DNA of 64,000 nucleotides from Candidatus Gastranaerophilales bacterium (lineage in GTDB: Bacteria; Cyanobacteriota; Vampirovibrionia; Gastranaerophilales; Gastranaerophilaceae): assembly GCA_944324905.1 (NCBI GenBank), contig CALUYB010000001.1, forward strand, positions 62,001 through 126,000, read 5' to 3'. The translations under genes and the position numbers were made by a program. Numbering within the stretch: position 1 is the stretch's first letter; each line of letters opens with the position of its first letter. The notes below the pieces were generated by a model that saw only the letters and a program-made list of their open reading frames with translations, made no database searches and had not been told where the DNA came from. Shown here piece after piece: positions 36,559-45,260 of this stretch.

Positions 36559-37371
36559 ATGGGTATTATGGATGGCAAAAAGGGCATTATATTTGGTGTT
36601 TCAAACAAACATGGTATCGCTAATGCCATAGCAGAGCAAATTTATGCTGCAGGCGGTGAAATTGCTTTTACATATGCTAATGAAGCAATGGAAAAAAGGG
36701 TAAAACCTATAGCGCAAGAAATGAACGCTAAAATGTGCATAGAGTGCGACGTTACAAAAGATGAAGATGTTAAAAAAGTTTTTGAAGAATACGCTAAAAT
36801 TTATGACAGATTAGACTTTGTCATCCACGCAGTTGCTTTTGCCAACAAGGAAGACCTTTTAGGAGATTTTTATACAACAAGCAGAGAAGGCTGGGATCTA
36901 GCTATGCATGTAAGTGCTTATTCTCTTTTAACTCTTACAAAATACGCTAAACCACAAATGGAAAAAACAGGTGGCGGCTCGATTTTAGCCCTTACATACC
37001 TTGGCTCAACTCACGCTGTTGCAAACTATAACATCATGGGTGTAGCAAAAGCAGCTCTTGAATCTTCAATGAGATTTATTGCAGCAGACTTGGGTAAATT
37101 TAACATTCGTTGTAACTGCTTGTCTGCAGGCCCTGTTAAAACTCTTGCAGCAAAAGGCATTGGCGGATTTGATAAAATGCTTAAATTTAACGCACTAAAA
37201 GCTCCACTTAATCGCACACCTTCTTTGGAAGATGTCGGTAAAGCAGGCTTGTACCTAGCTTCTGACCTGTCTTCAGGCGTAACAGGACAAGTTCAATTCG
37301 TTGATTGCGGTGCCTCAAGCGTGTTTGCCTCCCTCGACGAAATGGAATGCGTAAGCCGGAGTGAAGCCTAG
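36559..37371 (+). CDS. fabI: Enoyl-ACP reductase (NADH), with repeat-derived C-terminal tail
   Basis: Last step of the fatty acid elongation cycle. The SDR-type nucleotide site is GIIFGVSNKHGIANAIA, with the catalytic Tyr/Lys in NYNIMGVAKAALE and the FabI-type RCNCLSAGPVKTLAAKGI. A strong AAGGAG precedes the ATG. FabI proteins end shortly after the FVDCG motif. Here a tail CVSRSEA runs into an interspersed repeat (GCGTAAGCC... from 37346), so the last 7-8 residues and the stop come from inserted repeat DNA. Function is probably unaffected because the C-terminus is peripheral. Confidence 0.95.
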   Translation: MGIMDGKKGIIFGVSNKHGIANAIAEQIYAAGGEIAFTYANEAMEKRVKPIAQEMNAKMCIECDVTKDEDVKKVFEEYAKIYDRLDFVIHAVAFANKEDLLGDFYTTSREGWDLAMHVSAYSLLTLTKYAKPQMEKTGGGSILALTYLGSTHAVANYNIMGVAKAALESSMRFIAADLGKFNIRCNCLSAGPVKTLAAKGIGGFDKMLKFNALKAPLNRTPSLEDVGKAGLYLASDLSSGVTGQVQFVDCGASSVFASLDEMECVSRSEA

Positions 37372-38228
37372 GGGCTTGCGTTGAGCAAGACCAAAGGCGT
37401 AACTATCGATAGGCGATGCCCACAATCCGTTAGCGAATATATGAGCTTACGGATTGGCAATACTCTTGGGGTACGTAGGATAATCGAGGCTGTGAGCCGA
37501 CTGAGGCGAACAGAGCCGAGATACCCACAGGAGCAATGCGTAAGCCGGAGTGAAGCGAAGCTTGAATTGTGACGCGACGCGTCCAATGAAAGCAAGCGAC
37601 CGATAGAATGTGAGCATATGCACAGCGCCGATGAGGCGGTGGGCTTATGCGACACTGGACTGTGAAGCGCAGCTTGAAAGCTAGTGCTATGCACAGCTTG
37701 AAAGCAAGCGACTATGTAATAGACCCTGAAACGAGTTCAGGGTGACGGATTGGATCGTTCAGGGTGACAATTAATTGTCATGCTGAACTTGTTTCAGCAT
37801 CTATTCAACCGGCGTAATTCGAACTTATTTGACTGCTTTTCTTGACGAAGCGCAGCTTGAAAGCTAGTATGGCTGTATGACAGACCCTGAAACAAGTTCA
37901 GGGTGACGGATTGGATCGTTCAGGGTGACGGGTTAATTGTCATGCTGAACAGCCCCCTTGTCATGCTGAATTTATTTCAGCATCTAAAAAGTGGACACTT
38001 AATAACATTAACGCGTAAGTTTGTAAGACCCTGCCCAGTAGGGACATTTTGCACAAAATCAAAGATTTTGGCAAAAGCAGTCAAACAAGTTCAGGGTGAC
38101 GGGGTTTTTGTGTTCAGGGTGACAGGGTTAATTTTGCGACTATGTGACAGACCCTGAAACAAGTTCAGGGTGACGGGGTTTTTGTGTTCAGGGTGACGAG
38201 GTGAGCGCAAGGGGTGACAGGTTAGGCG
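37346..38228. repeat. Composite intergenic repeat array A
   Basis: No real gene. The 860-base stretch after fabI is a mosaic of short elements that recur at 58.9, 61 and 63.6 kb. The GCGTAAGCCGGAGTGAAGC unit occurs at about 37349 and 37537, and GCTTGAAAGCAAGCGAC nearby. Palindrome ACCCTGAAACAAGTTCAGGGT (hairpin arms CCCTGAA/TTCAGGG) occurs at 37723, 37884 and 38151. Palindrome ATGCTGAACTTGTTTCAGCAT lies at about 37780 and 37967. A longer unit begins GACCCTGCCCAGTAGGGAC at 38029. The region is visibly richer in G+C than the genes. ORFs within it are artefacts of the repeats. Confidence 0.9.
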
Positions 38229-38256
38229 CAAAGGACAATAGAGTAAATTTCACATC

Positions 38257-38294
38257 AAAATATCGCCAATGGTTTTATCCAAAGGCGATATTTT
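38257..38294. terminator. Terminator after the 130-residue protein gene
   Basis: Perfect 11-bp arms AAAATATCGCC (38257-38267) and GGCGATATTTT (38284-38294) with a 16-base loop. Lies downstream of the minus-strand gene ending at 38329 and ends the repeat array on the plus side. Confidence 0.65.
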
Positions 38295-38328
38295 TGAACA
38301 ATAGTGAGAAGAACAAATAAGGGGTAAA

Positions 38329-38721
38329 CTATTCTCTAATCTGCATGCTTGCAGCCATTGCCAACTTTTGGGAATCAGAGAGATTTTCCCATGCGCTGAC
38401 GCCTTGAAACTCCGTATCCATCGCGGCTTTTGTACTTTCTGTACTACCTTCAAAAGCACCCATCGAGGCTTCAATATCTTTTATCCTATCTTCTGACAAA
38501 TAATCTTTAGGATTTACAAACTTGCCAAAAGCAATTGCCTTGTTTTGAATTGCGCTCATTTGCATAGCGTCAAAAATAGCGTCAGGGTCTTTTGCCTCTT
38601 GCGCCTGAGCTTGTGGCAACTCATTTTTTTCATCTGCCTTTTTACTGTCATTCTCTTTCTTAACGGACTGATTGTTTACGTAAAAATTAGCATTTGCGCC
38701 TATTTTTGAAATGTTGTCCAT
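38329..38721 (-). CDS. Small Asn/Lys/Glu/Ala-rich protein of unknown function
   Basis: Not recognised. 130 residues, no signal or membrane segment. The N-terminal third is polar and likely disordered (VKKENDSKKADEKNELPQAQAQEAK). The remainder looks helical with Met, Ala and Gln (DAIFDAMQMSAIQNKAIAFG, ENLSDSQKLAMAASMQI). AAGGAGA precedes the ATG. The abundance of small residues and of MQMS/AAMQ-type segments recalls flagellar or secretion-associated proteins (FlgD N-terminal-like hook-capping part), but that is weak. It lies between repeat array A and folE2. Confidence 0.7.
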   Translation of the reverse strand: MDNISKIGANANFYVNNQSVKKENDSKKADEKNELPQAQAQEAKDPDAIFDAMQMSAIQNKAIAFGKFVNPKDYLSEDRIKDIEASMGAFEGSTESTKAAMDTEFQGVSAWENLSDSQKLAMAASMQIRE

Positions 38722-38814
38722 TGTCTTCTCCTTGTTGTCCTTATTGTTTACAATAAGTATTTCGGTAGAATTTTAATGAACTTTATAATTTTGACAACAA
38801 ATTGTTACAAAAGT

Positions 38815-39603
38815 TTATATATTTTTTACCTGCTTGCACCATGCACTGTGGTTGTGAATACTCTCAAAAGCTTCAATTTCAACTTCATAGTAGTCAATTG
38901 CGTTAATGCCCTCAAGCTTTAAAACCACGTCTCGCATAACATCCTCTACAAATTTGGGATTTTCATACGCGCGCTCTGTCACAAATTTTTCATCTTCGCG
39001 CTTTAGTAGGGAATAAAGCTCGCAAGAACCGCAATTTTCAATATCTTTAATTAAATCTTCAAGCCAAATGTGCTGATTTTCAGGATAAGAAACCTTAACA
39101 CTTACAATTGCTCTTTGATTGTGTGCGCCATTATTTGAAATTTCTTTTGAACAAGGGCAAAGGGTTGTTATAGGTACTTTTGCACCTAAATAAAATTTAT
39201 AATTATCATTTTCATCAAGCGTGCCTTCAAAATAGCAATCATAGCACATAAGCGCTTCAAGGGCTGATTTTGGTGCAGATTTTTTAACAAAATATTTAAA
39301 ATCAAACTTTAAATAGGCACTTTTAGATTCAAGTTTGATTTTCATATCCTCAAGCATTTTTTTAATATCAACACCGATGAGATTTTTTTTGCGGTAATCC
39401 TCTAAAATCTCAATAAATCTGCTCATATGAGTGCCTTTATAATTTGATGGCAAATAAACACTCATTTTAGCTTTAGCGTAGACTTTTTGCGACGTTTTTT
39501 GCCCCTTTCTTTCAATATTTAAAAGGGTTTCGACATCTTTGACCCCTACTTTTTGCAAGGGGATATTTCTTTCATCTATGGTTTTTTGTACATCTTTAAT
39601 CAT
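38815..39603 (-). CDS. folE2: GTP cyclohydrolase FolE2 (type IB)
   Basis: Converts GTP to 7,8-dihydroneopterin triphosphate for folate and queuosine synthesis, using a range of metals in place of the zinc of FolE. The diagnostic motif TLCPCSKEISNNGAHNQRA contains the metal-binding Cys and the substrate-site residues. The ATG at 39603 gives 262 residues. A TTG 9 codons earlier lacks a ribosome site. It overlaps the upstream gene by 8 bases. QueA at 42 kb and the folate enzymes at 17-20 kb use its products. Confidence 0.93.
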   Translation of the reverse strand: MIKDVQKTIDERNIPLQKVGVKDVETLLNIERKGQKTSQKVYAKAKMSVYLPSNYKGTHMSRFIEILEDYRKKNLIGVDIKKMLEDMKIKLESKSAYLKFDFKYFVKKSAPKSALEALMCYDCYFEGTLDENDNYKFYLGAKVPITTLCPCSKEISNNGAHNQRAIVSVKVSYPENQHIWLEDLIKDIENCGSCELYSLLKREDEKFVTERAYENPKFVEDVMRDVVLKLEGINAIDYYEVEIEAFESIHNHSAWCKQVKNI

Positions 39604-39931
39604 TATCTTGAGGGAAACTCTTTTCTTCAAGGGCTAAGAGCAACTTTAGCGCTGCTTTTCTCTGCACTTTCGGTTCGGCATTTCTTAAAAGCTCAATTGC
39701 TTTAATCATAACAGGATCATTATCATACCAGCGATTGCCTACACCCTGATACTTAGTAACTATTTCATAAATGCGCTCGATTACATCCTTTGCAACATCT
39801 TCCTGCAATTTTAAAATAAAATCTTTTGCAGCTTCTTTTTCGTTATCTGATGACAATCTTAAAAGCTCAAGAGCCTCTTTTAAAATTGGGTCTTTGTCAT
39901 ACCAGCGCTTTTTTTCAAACGATTCTTCCAT
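39596..39931 (-). CDS. Small helical protein with two internal repeats, function unknown
   Basis: Not recognised. The ATG at 39931, with AGGAG 7 bases upstream, gives 111 acidic, helix-rich residues. The frame is open to 39988 but that part has no start signal. Two copies of a unit are plain: KRWYDKDPILKEALELLR near residue 9 and NRWYDNDPVMIKAIELLR near residue 67, each followed by a helical segment ending in an LKL/LLxL pattern. The layout suggests a TPR- or HEAT-like adaptor. It is cotranscribed with folE2 and divergent from the fliM operon. Confidence 0.75.
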   Translation of the reverse strand: MEESFEKKRWYDKDPILKEALELLRLSSDNEKEAAKDFILKLQEDVAKDVIERIYEIVTKYQGVGNRWYDNDPVMIKAIELLRNAEPKVQRKAALKLLLALEEKSFPQDND

Positions 39932-40038
39932 AACTCTCCTGTTTAAAAAATACAAAAAAAGTATATCATACGCATGATAGACAAACAAGCACTATGATAG
40001 TAAGATATAAGTGCTGTAATGTTATTATCGGAGGACGA

Positions 40039-41043
40039 GTGCAGAACCCAACAGGTAACAACCCGCAAGAAAATAATCCTGATTTATATCAGGAGGATTT
40101 AGCTGCGCTTGAAGAAGAATCCGCACTTATTGAGGAGATTTCGGAGGAGTTTAAAAAAGGCTACAAACTCTACAATTTCCGCCGTCCCGATAAGTTTTCA
40201 AAAGAGCATTTGCGTGCACTGCAAGATATTCACAGGGATTTTGTAAGGCAATTGGCACTGACTTTAACTGCTTATCTTCGCATGGATGTTGAAATGGACA
40301 TCATTTCGGTTGACCAGCTTACATATGATGAGTACGTTTGCTCCATGCCTGCGCACTTTCAAAACGGCATTTTTAAACTAAATCCACTCTCGGGTGAAAT
40401 TTCGCTTGGTCTGAGCAGTGAAGTTTTAATGGTAATTTTAGACAGAATGCTGGGTGGGGATGGCTCAAACAACGATTTTAACCGCGATTTAACACAAATC
40501 GAGGAAGCTCTGACTAAAAAAATTATAGAAAAAATTATAAAAACACTTGAGAACTCTTGGTGTTCCGTTTTGCCTGTAAAAGCAGAATTTACAAGCCTTG
40601 ACAACGGTTATCATGTTGTACCTATTACAACATCAGGGGAAATTGTTGCGCTTATTTCTTTTGAAATTCGCCTTGGTTCTAAAAACTTTGGTTTAATTAA
40701 CCTGTGTTTCCCATATCCCGTATTAGAAACTGTTTTACAAAAATTAACACCACAGTATATTTTCCAACACACAAATGTTGTTTCAAATGAAATCGGAAGA
40801 AATGAAATTTTAACAAAGATAAACCCCGCCTTGCTTGATTTAAGCGTTATTTTAGGCACAACTAATATTTTAATTAACGATGTGCTTGAACTAAAAGAGG
40901 GTGATGTTATAAAGCTTGATGAAAAAATTGATGAAAAACTTTTTGTTTTAATCAATAACAAGAAAAAGTTCACTGCTATGCCGGGTAGAAAAGACGGCAA
41001 AATATGTGTTAAAATTGCTCAAAGGTACATACCTAAGGAATAA
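40039..41043 (+). CDS. fliM: Flagellar motor switch protein FliM
   Basis: C-ring component that binds phospho-CheY and sets motor direction. The start is taken as GTG at 40039 because GGAGG sits 4 bases upstream; the ATG at 39994 has no ribosome site. That gives 334 residues. The FliM middle domain begins with FRRPDKFSKEHLRALQDIHRDF and includes MLGGDG. The C-terminal SpoA/FliN-like domain (LLDLSVILGTTNILINDVLELKEGDVI) is complete. An acidic N-terminal stretch precedes them, where the CheY-binding site usually lies. First gene of fliM-fliN-response regulator. Confidence 0.95.
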   Translation: MQNPTGNNPQENNPDLYQEDLAALEEESALIEEISEEFKKGYKLYNFRRPDKFSKEHLRALQDIHRDFVRQLALTLTAYLRMDVEMDIISVDQLTYDEYVCSMPAHFQNGIFKLNPLSGEISLGLSSEVLMVILDRMLGGDGSNNDFNRDLTQIEEALTKKIIEKIIKTLENSWCSVLPVKAEFTSLDNGYHVVPITTSGEIVALISFEIRLGSKNFGLINLCFPYPVLETVLQKLTPQYIFQHTNVVSNEIGRNEILTKINPALLDLSVILGTTNILINDVLELKEGDVIKLDEKIDEKLFVLINNKKKFTAMPGRKDGKICVKIAQRYIPKE

Positions 41044-41045
41044 AA

Positions 41046-41387
41046 ATGTCTGAAAAAGAACCGCAAAACCTTGATTTAAGTAAATTTGAAAGTGTTGAAC
41101 GCCCAAAAGAAGATGAAAATGAAAATTCTTCAAGCAGCACTCTGGGGCTTTTAATGGATGTCGAACTTGAGCTAAGCGCGATTTTAGGTTCAACAGATAT
41201 GAGCATAAAAAAGATTTTAGAACTTACAAAAGGTTCAATAATAGAACTTGAAAACAAAACCGCAGAACCGATTGATTTGCTTGTTAACGGAAAATTAATA
41301 GGCAAGGGTGAAGTTGTAATCATAGAAGATAATTTTGGTTTAAGAATAACTGATACTGTAAACGAGGATTTTAGAATTCATGAGTGA
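41046..41387 (+). CDS. fliN: Flagellar motor switch protein FliN
   Basis: Second C-ring protein with a SpoA domain: MDVELELSAILGSTDMSIKKILELTKGSIIEL then VNGKLIGKGEVVIIEDNFGLRI. 113 residues with a disordered, acidic N-terminal 35 residues. It starts 2 bases after fliM and overlaps the following response regulator by 8 bases. Confidence 0.95.
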   Translation: MSEKEPQNLDLSKFESVERPKEDENENSSSSTLGLLMDVELELSAILGSTDMSIKKILELTKGSIIELENKTAEPIDLLVNGKLIGKGEVVIIEDNFGLRITDTVNEDFRIHE

Positions 41388-41985
41388 AGAAAATGTTTCA
41401 ATAAGCAATGAAACCATTGATTTAATATATAAAATTGCAGGTACTCAAAAACCTGAAATAGTAAGCGATGAAGTAATTAAACTTGCCCTTTGTGTTATTG
41501 AAAAAAAGCTAACTGACGCGCAATCACTCGATATTATTCCGCAAGAACCGCCCGAGGATGAAAGCTATACTAATGAACAGTGGCAAAAAGATATGGCTAT
41601 GGCAGGTTTTGGCGACAAGAGAAAAATCCTTGTTGTTGATGATATTGGTGTTGTAACTTACCAGCTTAAAATTCTTTTTCAAAAAATCGGATTTGAAGTT
41701 GACACTGCAAAAGATATATACAGTGCTGCAAAACTGGTCAGAAAAAGTGTTTATGACTTTATTGTTATGGATTTGTTTGTATCAACAGAAAGAGAAGGCT
41801 TCTTGCTTCTTGATGAAACAAAAAAAGTTATTGTACAAAACAATTTAAAAACAAAAATCATTGTAATAACGGCCTCATCAAAAGGCGAACACAAGGTAAA
41901 ATGTTTAAATCGCGGTGCAAATCTGTATTTACAAAAAGATACAGGCTGGCAAGACGAGCTTATTAAATTTGTAAGCACTAACTGA
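41380..41985 (+). CDS. Response regulator receiver protein, motor-linked
   Basis: 201 residues: an N-terminal helical extension of about 80 residues of unknown fold, then a CheY-like receiver domain. The phosphoacceptor is the Asp of IVMDLFV, with the acidic pair in KILVVDDIG and the conserved Thr/Lys positions in VITASSKGEHK and LQKDTGW. There is no output domain. Overlap with fliN indicates a motor role, perhaps a CheY variant whose extension contacts the C-ring. The pair of Ser residues after ITA is usual for CheY switches. A variant phosphatase or adaptor role is also possible. Confidence 0.85.
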   Translation: MSEENVSISNETIDLIYKIAGTQKPEIVSDEVIKLALCVIEKKLTDAQSLDIIPQEPPEDESYTNEQWQKDMAMAGFGDKRKILVVDDIGVVTYQLKILFQKIGFEVDTAKDIYSAAKLVRKSVYDFIVMDLFVSTEREGFLLLDETKKVIVQNNLKTKIIVITASSKGEHKVKCLNRGANLYLQKDTGWQDELIKFVSTN

Positions 41986-43027
41986 TAAACATGCAATCGC
42001 CATAGCTGAAAAATCTGTATTTTTCTTCTACTGCTTTTTTATAAGCCTCAAAAGTAAAATCCTTACCTGCAAAAGCACTTACCAGCATAATAAGTGTTGA
42101 TTTTGGCAAATGAAAGTTTGTTACAAGTTTATCAATTGATTTTATTTTATATGGCGGATAAATAAAAATATCTGTTTCATCTTGCGTTGCAACGATTTTA
42201 CCATGTTTTTGATAAGTCGCTTCAAGTGTCCTTAAAACAGTTGTCCCCACTGCAACAACAGAACCTTTAGTGTTGTTTATTGCTTGTGCCGTAACATCCG
42301 GAATTACAAAACTTTCAAAATGCATTTTGTGTTTTGTAAAATCATCAACCTTAACGGGCAAAAACGTTCCCAAACCTACGTTTAAAGTAACATAAACAAT
42401 TTTTACGCCTTTGTTTTCAATTTTTTTTAAAATTTCCTTGCTAAAGTGCAACCCTGCTGTTGGTGCTGCTGCTGAGCCTGTATTTTTTGCAAAAACCGTC
42501 TGGTAATCTTGCTTATCATCATCATTTGTTTTTCTTGAAATATAAGGTGGCAGAGGAATAGAGCCGTATTTATTTAAAATTTCATAAACGTCATTCCCTA
42601 AAAACTCAAGCTCTACAATGTTTTTAGGCAACTCACCTTCTTTTACTTTTTCTACATCTTTTTGAATAACTTTTATTTTAAAATCATCACTTACAAAAAG
42701 TTCTTCACCTTCTTTTACCCTTTTTGAACGCTTCATAAGGCAAAACCAGCAGTTGTTTTGCGCACATGGATTAAGCAAAAACACCTCAACCTCACCGCCA
42801 CTGTTGCGTTTTGCAATCAAACGTGCAGGAAAAACCTTTGTATTATTTAAAACAAGCACATCAAAAGGATTTAGCAAATCAACAATGTCATAAAAGTGTT
42901 TGTGCTCTATTGTTTGATTTTTTCGCTCAAGCACCATCATGCGCGCATTTTCACGCTTTTTTAGCGGATATTGCGCAATCAATTCTTCAGGCAAATTGTA
43001 ATTAAAATCATTGGTTGTTAAATTCAT
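41978..43027 (-). CDS. queA: tRNA preQ1(34) S-adenosylmethionine ribosyltransferase-isomerase
   Basis: Transfers and isomerises the ribosyl moiety of SAM onto preQ1 in tRNA to form epoxyqueuosine. The N-terminal FNYNLPEELIAQYPLKKRENARMMVL, the central VLVLNNTKVFPARL and the C-terminal TNFHLPKSTLIMLVSAFAG are diagnostic. 349 residues. The start is internal to the end of gcvPB (20-base overlap), so it relies on readthrough from gcvPB. It converges with the response-regulator gene, overlapping by 8 bases. Confidence 0.96.
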   Translation of the reverse strand: MNLTTNDFNYNLPEELIAQYPLKKRENARMMVLERKNQTIEHKHFYDIVDLLNPFDVLVLNNTKVFPARLIAKRNSGGEVEVFLLNPCAQNNCWFCLMKRSKRVKEGEELFVSDDFKIKVIQKDVEKVKEGELPKNIVELEFLGNDVYEILNKYGSIPLPPYISRKTNDDDKQDYQTVFAKNTGSAAAPTAGLHFSKEILKKIENKGVKIVYVTLNVGLGTFLPVKVDDFTKHKMHFESFVIPDVTAQAINNTKGSVVAVGTTVLRTLEATYQKHGKIVATQDETDIFIYPPYKIKSIDKLVTNFHLPKSTLIMLVSAFAGKDFTFEAYKKAVEEKYRFFSYGDCMFIS

Positions 43028-44426
43028 ATTTAGTGTTCAAATGTCTTGCCGCAAGCGTTTCATCTGCCCTTAAAACAGGTGTTTTTGTCGGATATTGCTC
43101 AAATTTTTGCGGGTCGTTTTCAACTTCATTTGCAATTTCAATCATTGTTTGAATAAAGTTATCCAAAACCTCTTTTGTTTCACTCTCGCAAGGCTCAATC
43201 ATCATTGCCTCGTGCACAATTAAAGGAAAGTAAACTGTTGGAGGGTGACAATTAGAATCCATAAGCCTTTTTGCCATCATAAGGGTTGAAACACCTTTTT
43301 CTTTTTGCAAATCTCCCGATAATACAAACTCATGCATACAAGAGCGATTATATGGCAACATATAATATTTTTTAAGTTTTTCTTTTATATAATTTGCCGC
43401 TAAAACAGCGTCAGAACTTGCATTTTTAAGATTTTTACCCATCATTAAAATGTAAGTGTAGGCGCGCACAAGGACAGAAAAATTACCGCAAAAAGTGCTT
43501 ACTTTGCCTATTGAATATGGGTTTTCATAATCTCTAAAGTATTTTTTGCCATCAAATTTTACCCTTGGCACTGGCAAAAACTTTTCAAGCTCAGCCACAA
43601 CACCGACAGGGCCTGCCCCCGGGCCACCGCCGCCATGAGGGGTTGAAAATGTTTTGTGCAAATTAAGATGGACAATGTCAAAACCCATAAGGCGCGGGTT
43701 TGTATGCCCCATAACAGCATTTAAGTTTGCACCGTCATAGTATAAAAGCGAACCGTTTTTATGCATTAATTCTGAAATTTTTAAAATATTTTCATCAAAA
43801 AGCCCTAAAGTATTGGGGTTTGTCATCATAATAGCGGCAATTTCATCTCCCTGAGTATCAATTAGGCTTTTTAATGCTTCAAAATCTACACCGCCCTGCT
43901 CATCAGACTTTACTTCAATACAGTCAAATCCGTTCATTTTAGCACTCATAGGGTTTGTTCCATGGGCATTATCAGGGATTATAACTTTTTTCCTTTTTTT
44001 ATCGTTTTCAAAATACTTTTTAACAATATTCATCGCGCAAAACTCACCATGCGCACCGGCACAGGGTTGCAAAGTTATTGCATCCATTCCTGTTATAATT
44101 TTTAGGGCTTGCTCTAAATCATACATTAGCTCAAGCGCACCTTGGCAATCTTCATCATTTTGCATAGGGTGAAGATTTAAAAAGTCCTCAAATCTTGCTG
44201 TCAGCTCGTTTGCACGAGGATTGTATTTCATTGTGCAAGAACCCAGCGGATAAAAACCTTTTTCTATGCAAAAGTTTCTATCAGAGAGTTCTTTGTAGTG
44301 CCTCATAACCTCTAATTCAGTTGTATCAGGCAAATTCAGGGGTGTTGTTCTTTTGTTAAACTCAACTTCTTCCACAAAAAATGGTTTTGCGTTTAAATTT
44401 TTATCTTTTTCAAATATTGTTTTCAT
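43008..44426 (-). CDS. gcvPB: Glycine dehydrogenase (decarboxylating) subunit 2
   Basis: C-terminal half of the split P-protein, carrying the PLP lysine in HLNLHKTFSTPHGGGGPGAG. N-terminal PDTTELEVMRHYKELSDRNF and YPLGSCTMKYNP fit GcvPB of 470-490 residues. It should pair with GcvPA encoded 26 kb away in the one-carbon operon; separation of the two halves is less usual. There is no Shine-Dalgarno. A TATAGT lies 8 bases, and a TATAAT 1 base, before the ATG, so a leaderless or very short leader is likely. Confidence 0.95.
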   Translation of the reverse strand: MKTIFEKDKNLNAKPFFVEEVEFNKRTTPLNLPDTTELEVMRHYKELSDRNFCIEKGFYPLGSCTMKYNPRANELTARFEDFLNLHPMQNDEDCQGALELMYDLEQALKIITGMDAITLQPCAGAHGEFCAMNIVKKYFENDKKRKKVIIPDNAHGTNPMSAKMNGFDCIEVKSDEQGGVDFEALKSLIDTQGDEIAAIMMTNPNTLGLFDENILKISELMHKNGSLLYYDGANLNAVMGHTNPRLMGFDIVHLNLHKTFSTPHGGGGPGAGPVGVVAELEKFLPVPRVKFDGKKYFRDYENPYSIGKVSTFCGNFSVLVRAYTYILMMGKNLKNASSDAVLAANYIKEKLKKYYMLPYNRSCMHEFVLSGDLQKEKGVSTLMMAKRLMDSNCHPPTVYFPLIVHEAMMIEPCESETKEVLDNFIQTMIEIANEVENDPQKFEQYPTKTPVLRADETLAARHLNTKYEFNNQ

Positions 44427-44486
44427 AATTATATACTATAACAAAAATTTATTTTTGGCTTAAAATTAAGACGGGAGGAATAAAAA

Positions 44487-45260
44487 ATGGATAAAATTAA
44501 AATTGGCGACAAGGAATTTAGTTCGCGTTTAATGGTTGGTACAGGCAAATTCGACGATTTTGAAACAATGCAAAAGGCACATTTAGCCTCTGGTGCTGAA
44601 ATTGTCACTGTTGCAATAAGAAGGGTAAACGACAAGGCACAGGGCCATGTGGGTCTAATGGACTATATTGACACAAATAAATACTGGCTTTTACCAAATA
44701 CCGCAGGGTGTGCAACTGTAGATGAAGCACTGCGTGTTGCAAAACTTTCGCGCGCAATGGGAATAAACAATTGGATTAAACTTGAAGTTATACCTGATCC
44801 GAAATTTCTTCTCCCTGACCCTATTGCAACTCTTGAAGCTGCAAAACAATTAGTTGATGAAGGTTTTACAGTTTTACCTTACATTAATGCAGACCCGATT
44901 TTAGCAAAAAGACTTGAAGAAGTAGGTTGTGCAACAGTTATGCCGCTTGCAAGCCCTATTGGTACAGGTCAAGGTGTAAAAACTCTTGAAAATATTAAAA
45001 TTATAATCGAGCAGGCAAATATTCCGGTTGTAGTTGACGCCGGAATTGGTGTTCCTTCTGATGCTTCGCTTGTAATGGAGGCAGGAGCTGATTTTTGCCT
45101 TATTAACACCGCAATAGCTAAAGCGGACGACCCTGTAAAAATGGCGGAAGCTTTTAAATACGGAGTTATGGCAGGAAGATATGCCTATGAAGCAGGCAGA
45201 ATCCCTAAAAAGGCCTATGCAAGTGCGTCATCACCACTAGATGGAATAATTGGCAAATAA
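44487..45260 (+). CDS. thiG: Thiazole synthase
   Basis: Forms the thiazole phosphate of thiamine from deoxyxylulose-5-phosphate, ThiS-thiocarboxylate and dehydroglycine. The Schiff-base lysine is in NNWIKLEVI, with the N-terminal [35 protein letters not shown] and [14 protein letters not shown] as further hallmarks. 257 residues. GGGAGG precedes the ATG. No thiS, thiH or thiO gene is adjacent, so its partners must lie outside. The stop codon overlaps the next start (TAATG). Confidence 0.97.
   Translation: MDKIKIGDKEFSSRLMVGTGKFDDFETMQKAHLASGAEIVTVAIRRVNDKAQGHVGLMDYIDTNKYWLLPNTAGCATVDEALRVAKLSRAMGINNWIKLEVIPDPKFLLPDPIATLEAAKQLVDEGFTVLPYINADPILAKRLEEVGCATVMPLASPIGTGQGVKTLENIKIIIEQANIPVVVDAGIGVPSDASLVMEAGADFCLINTAIAKADDPVKMAEAFKYGVMAGRYAYEAGRIPKKAYASASSPLDGIIGK

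Noticed and set aside
37368-37694. 108-residue minus ORF and plus ORFs 37381-37572 and 37903-38157 in the fabI-side repeats
   Set aside because: Composition and content are those of the interspersed repeats, and no ribosome sites or domain motifs are seen.
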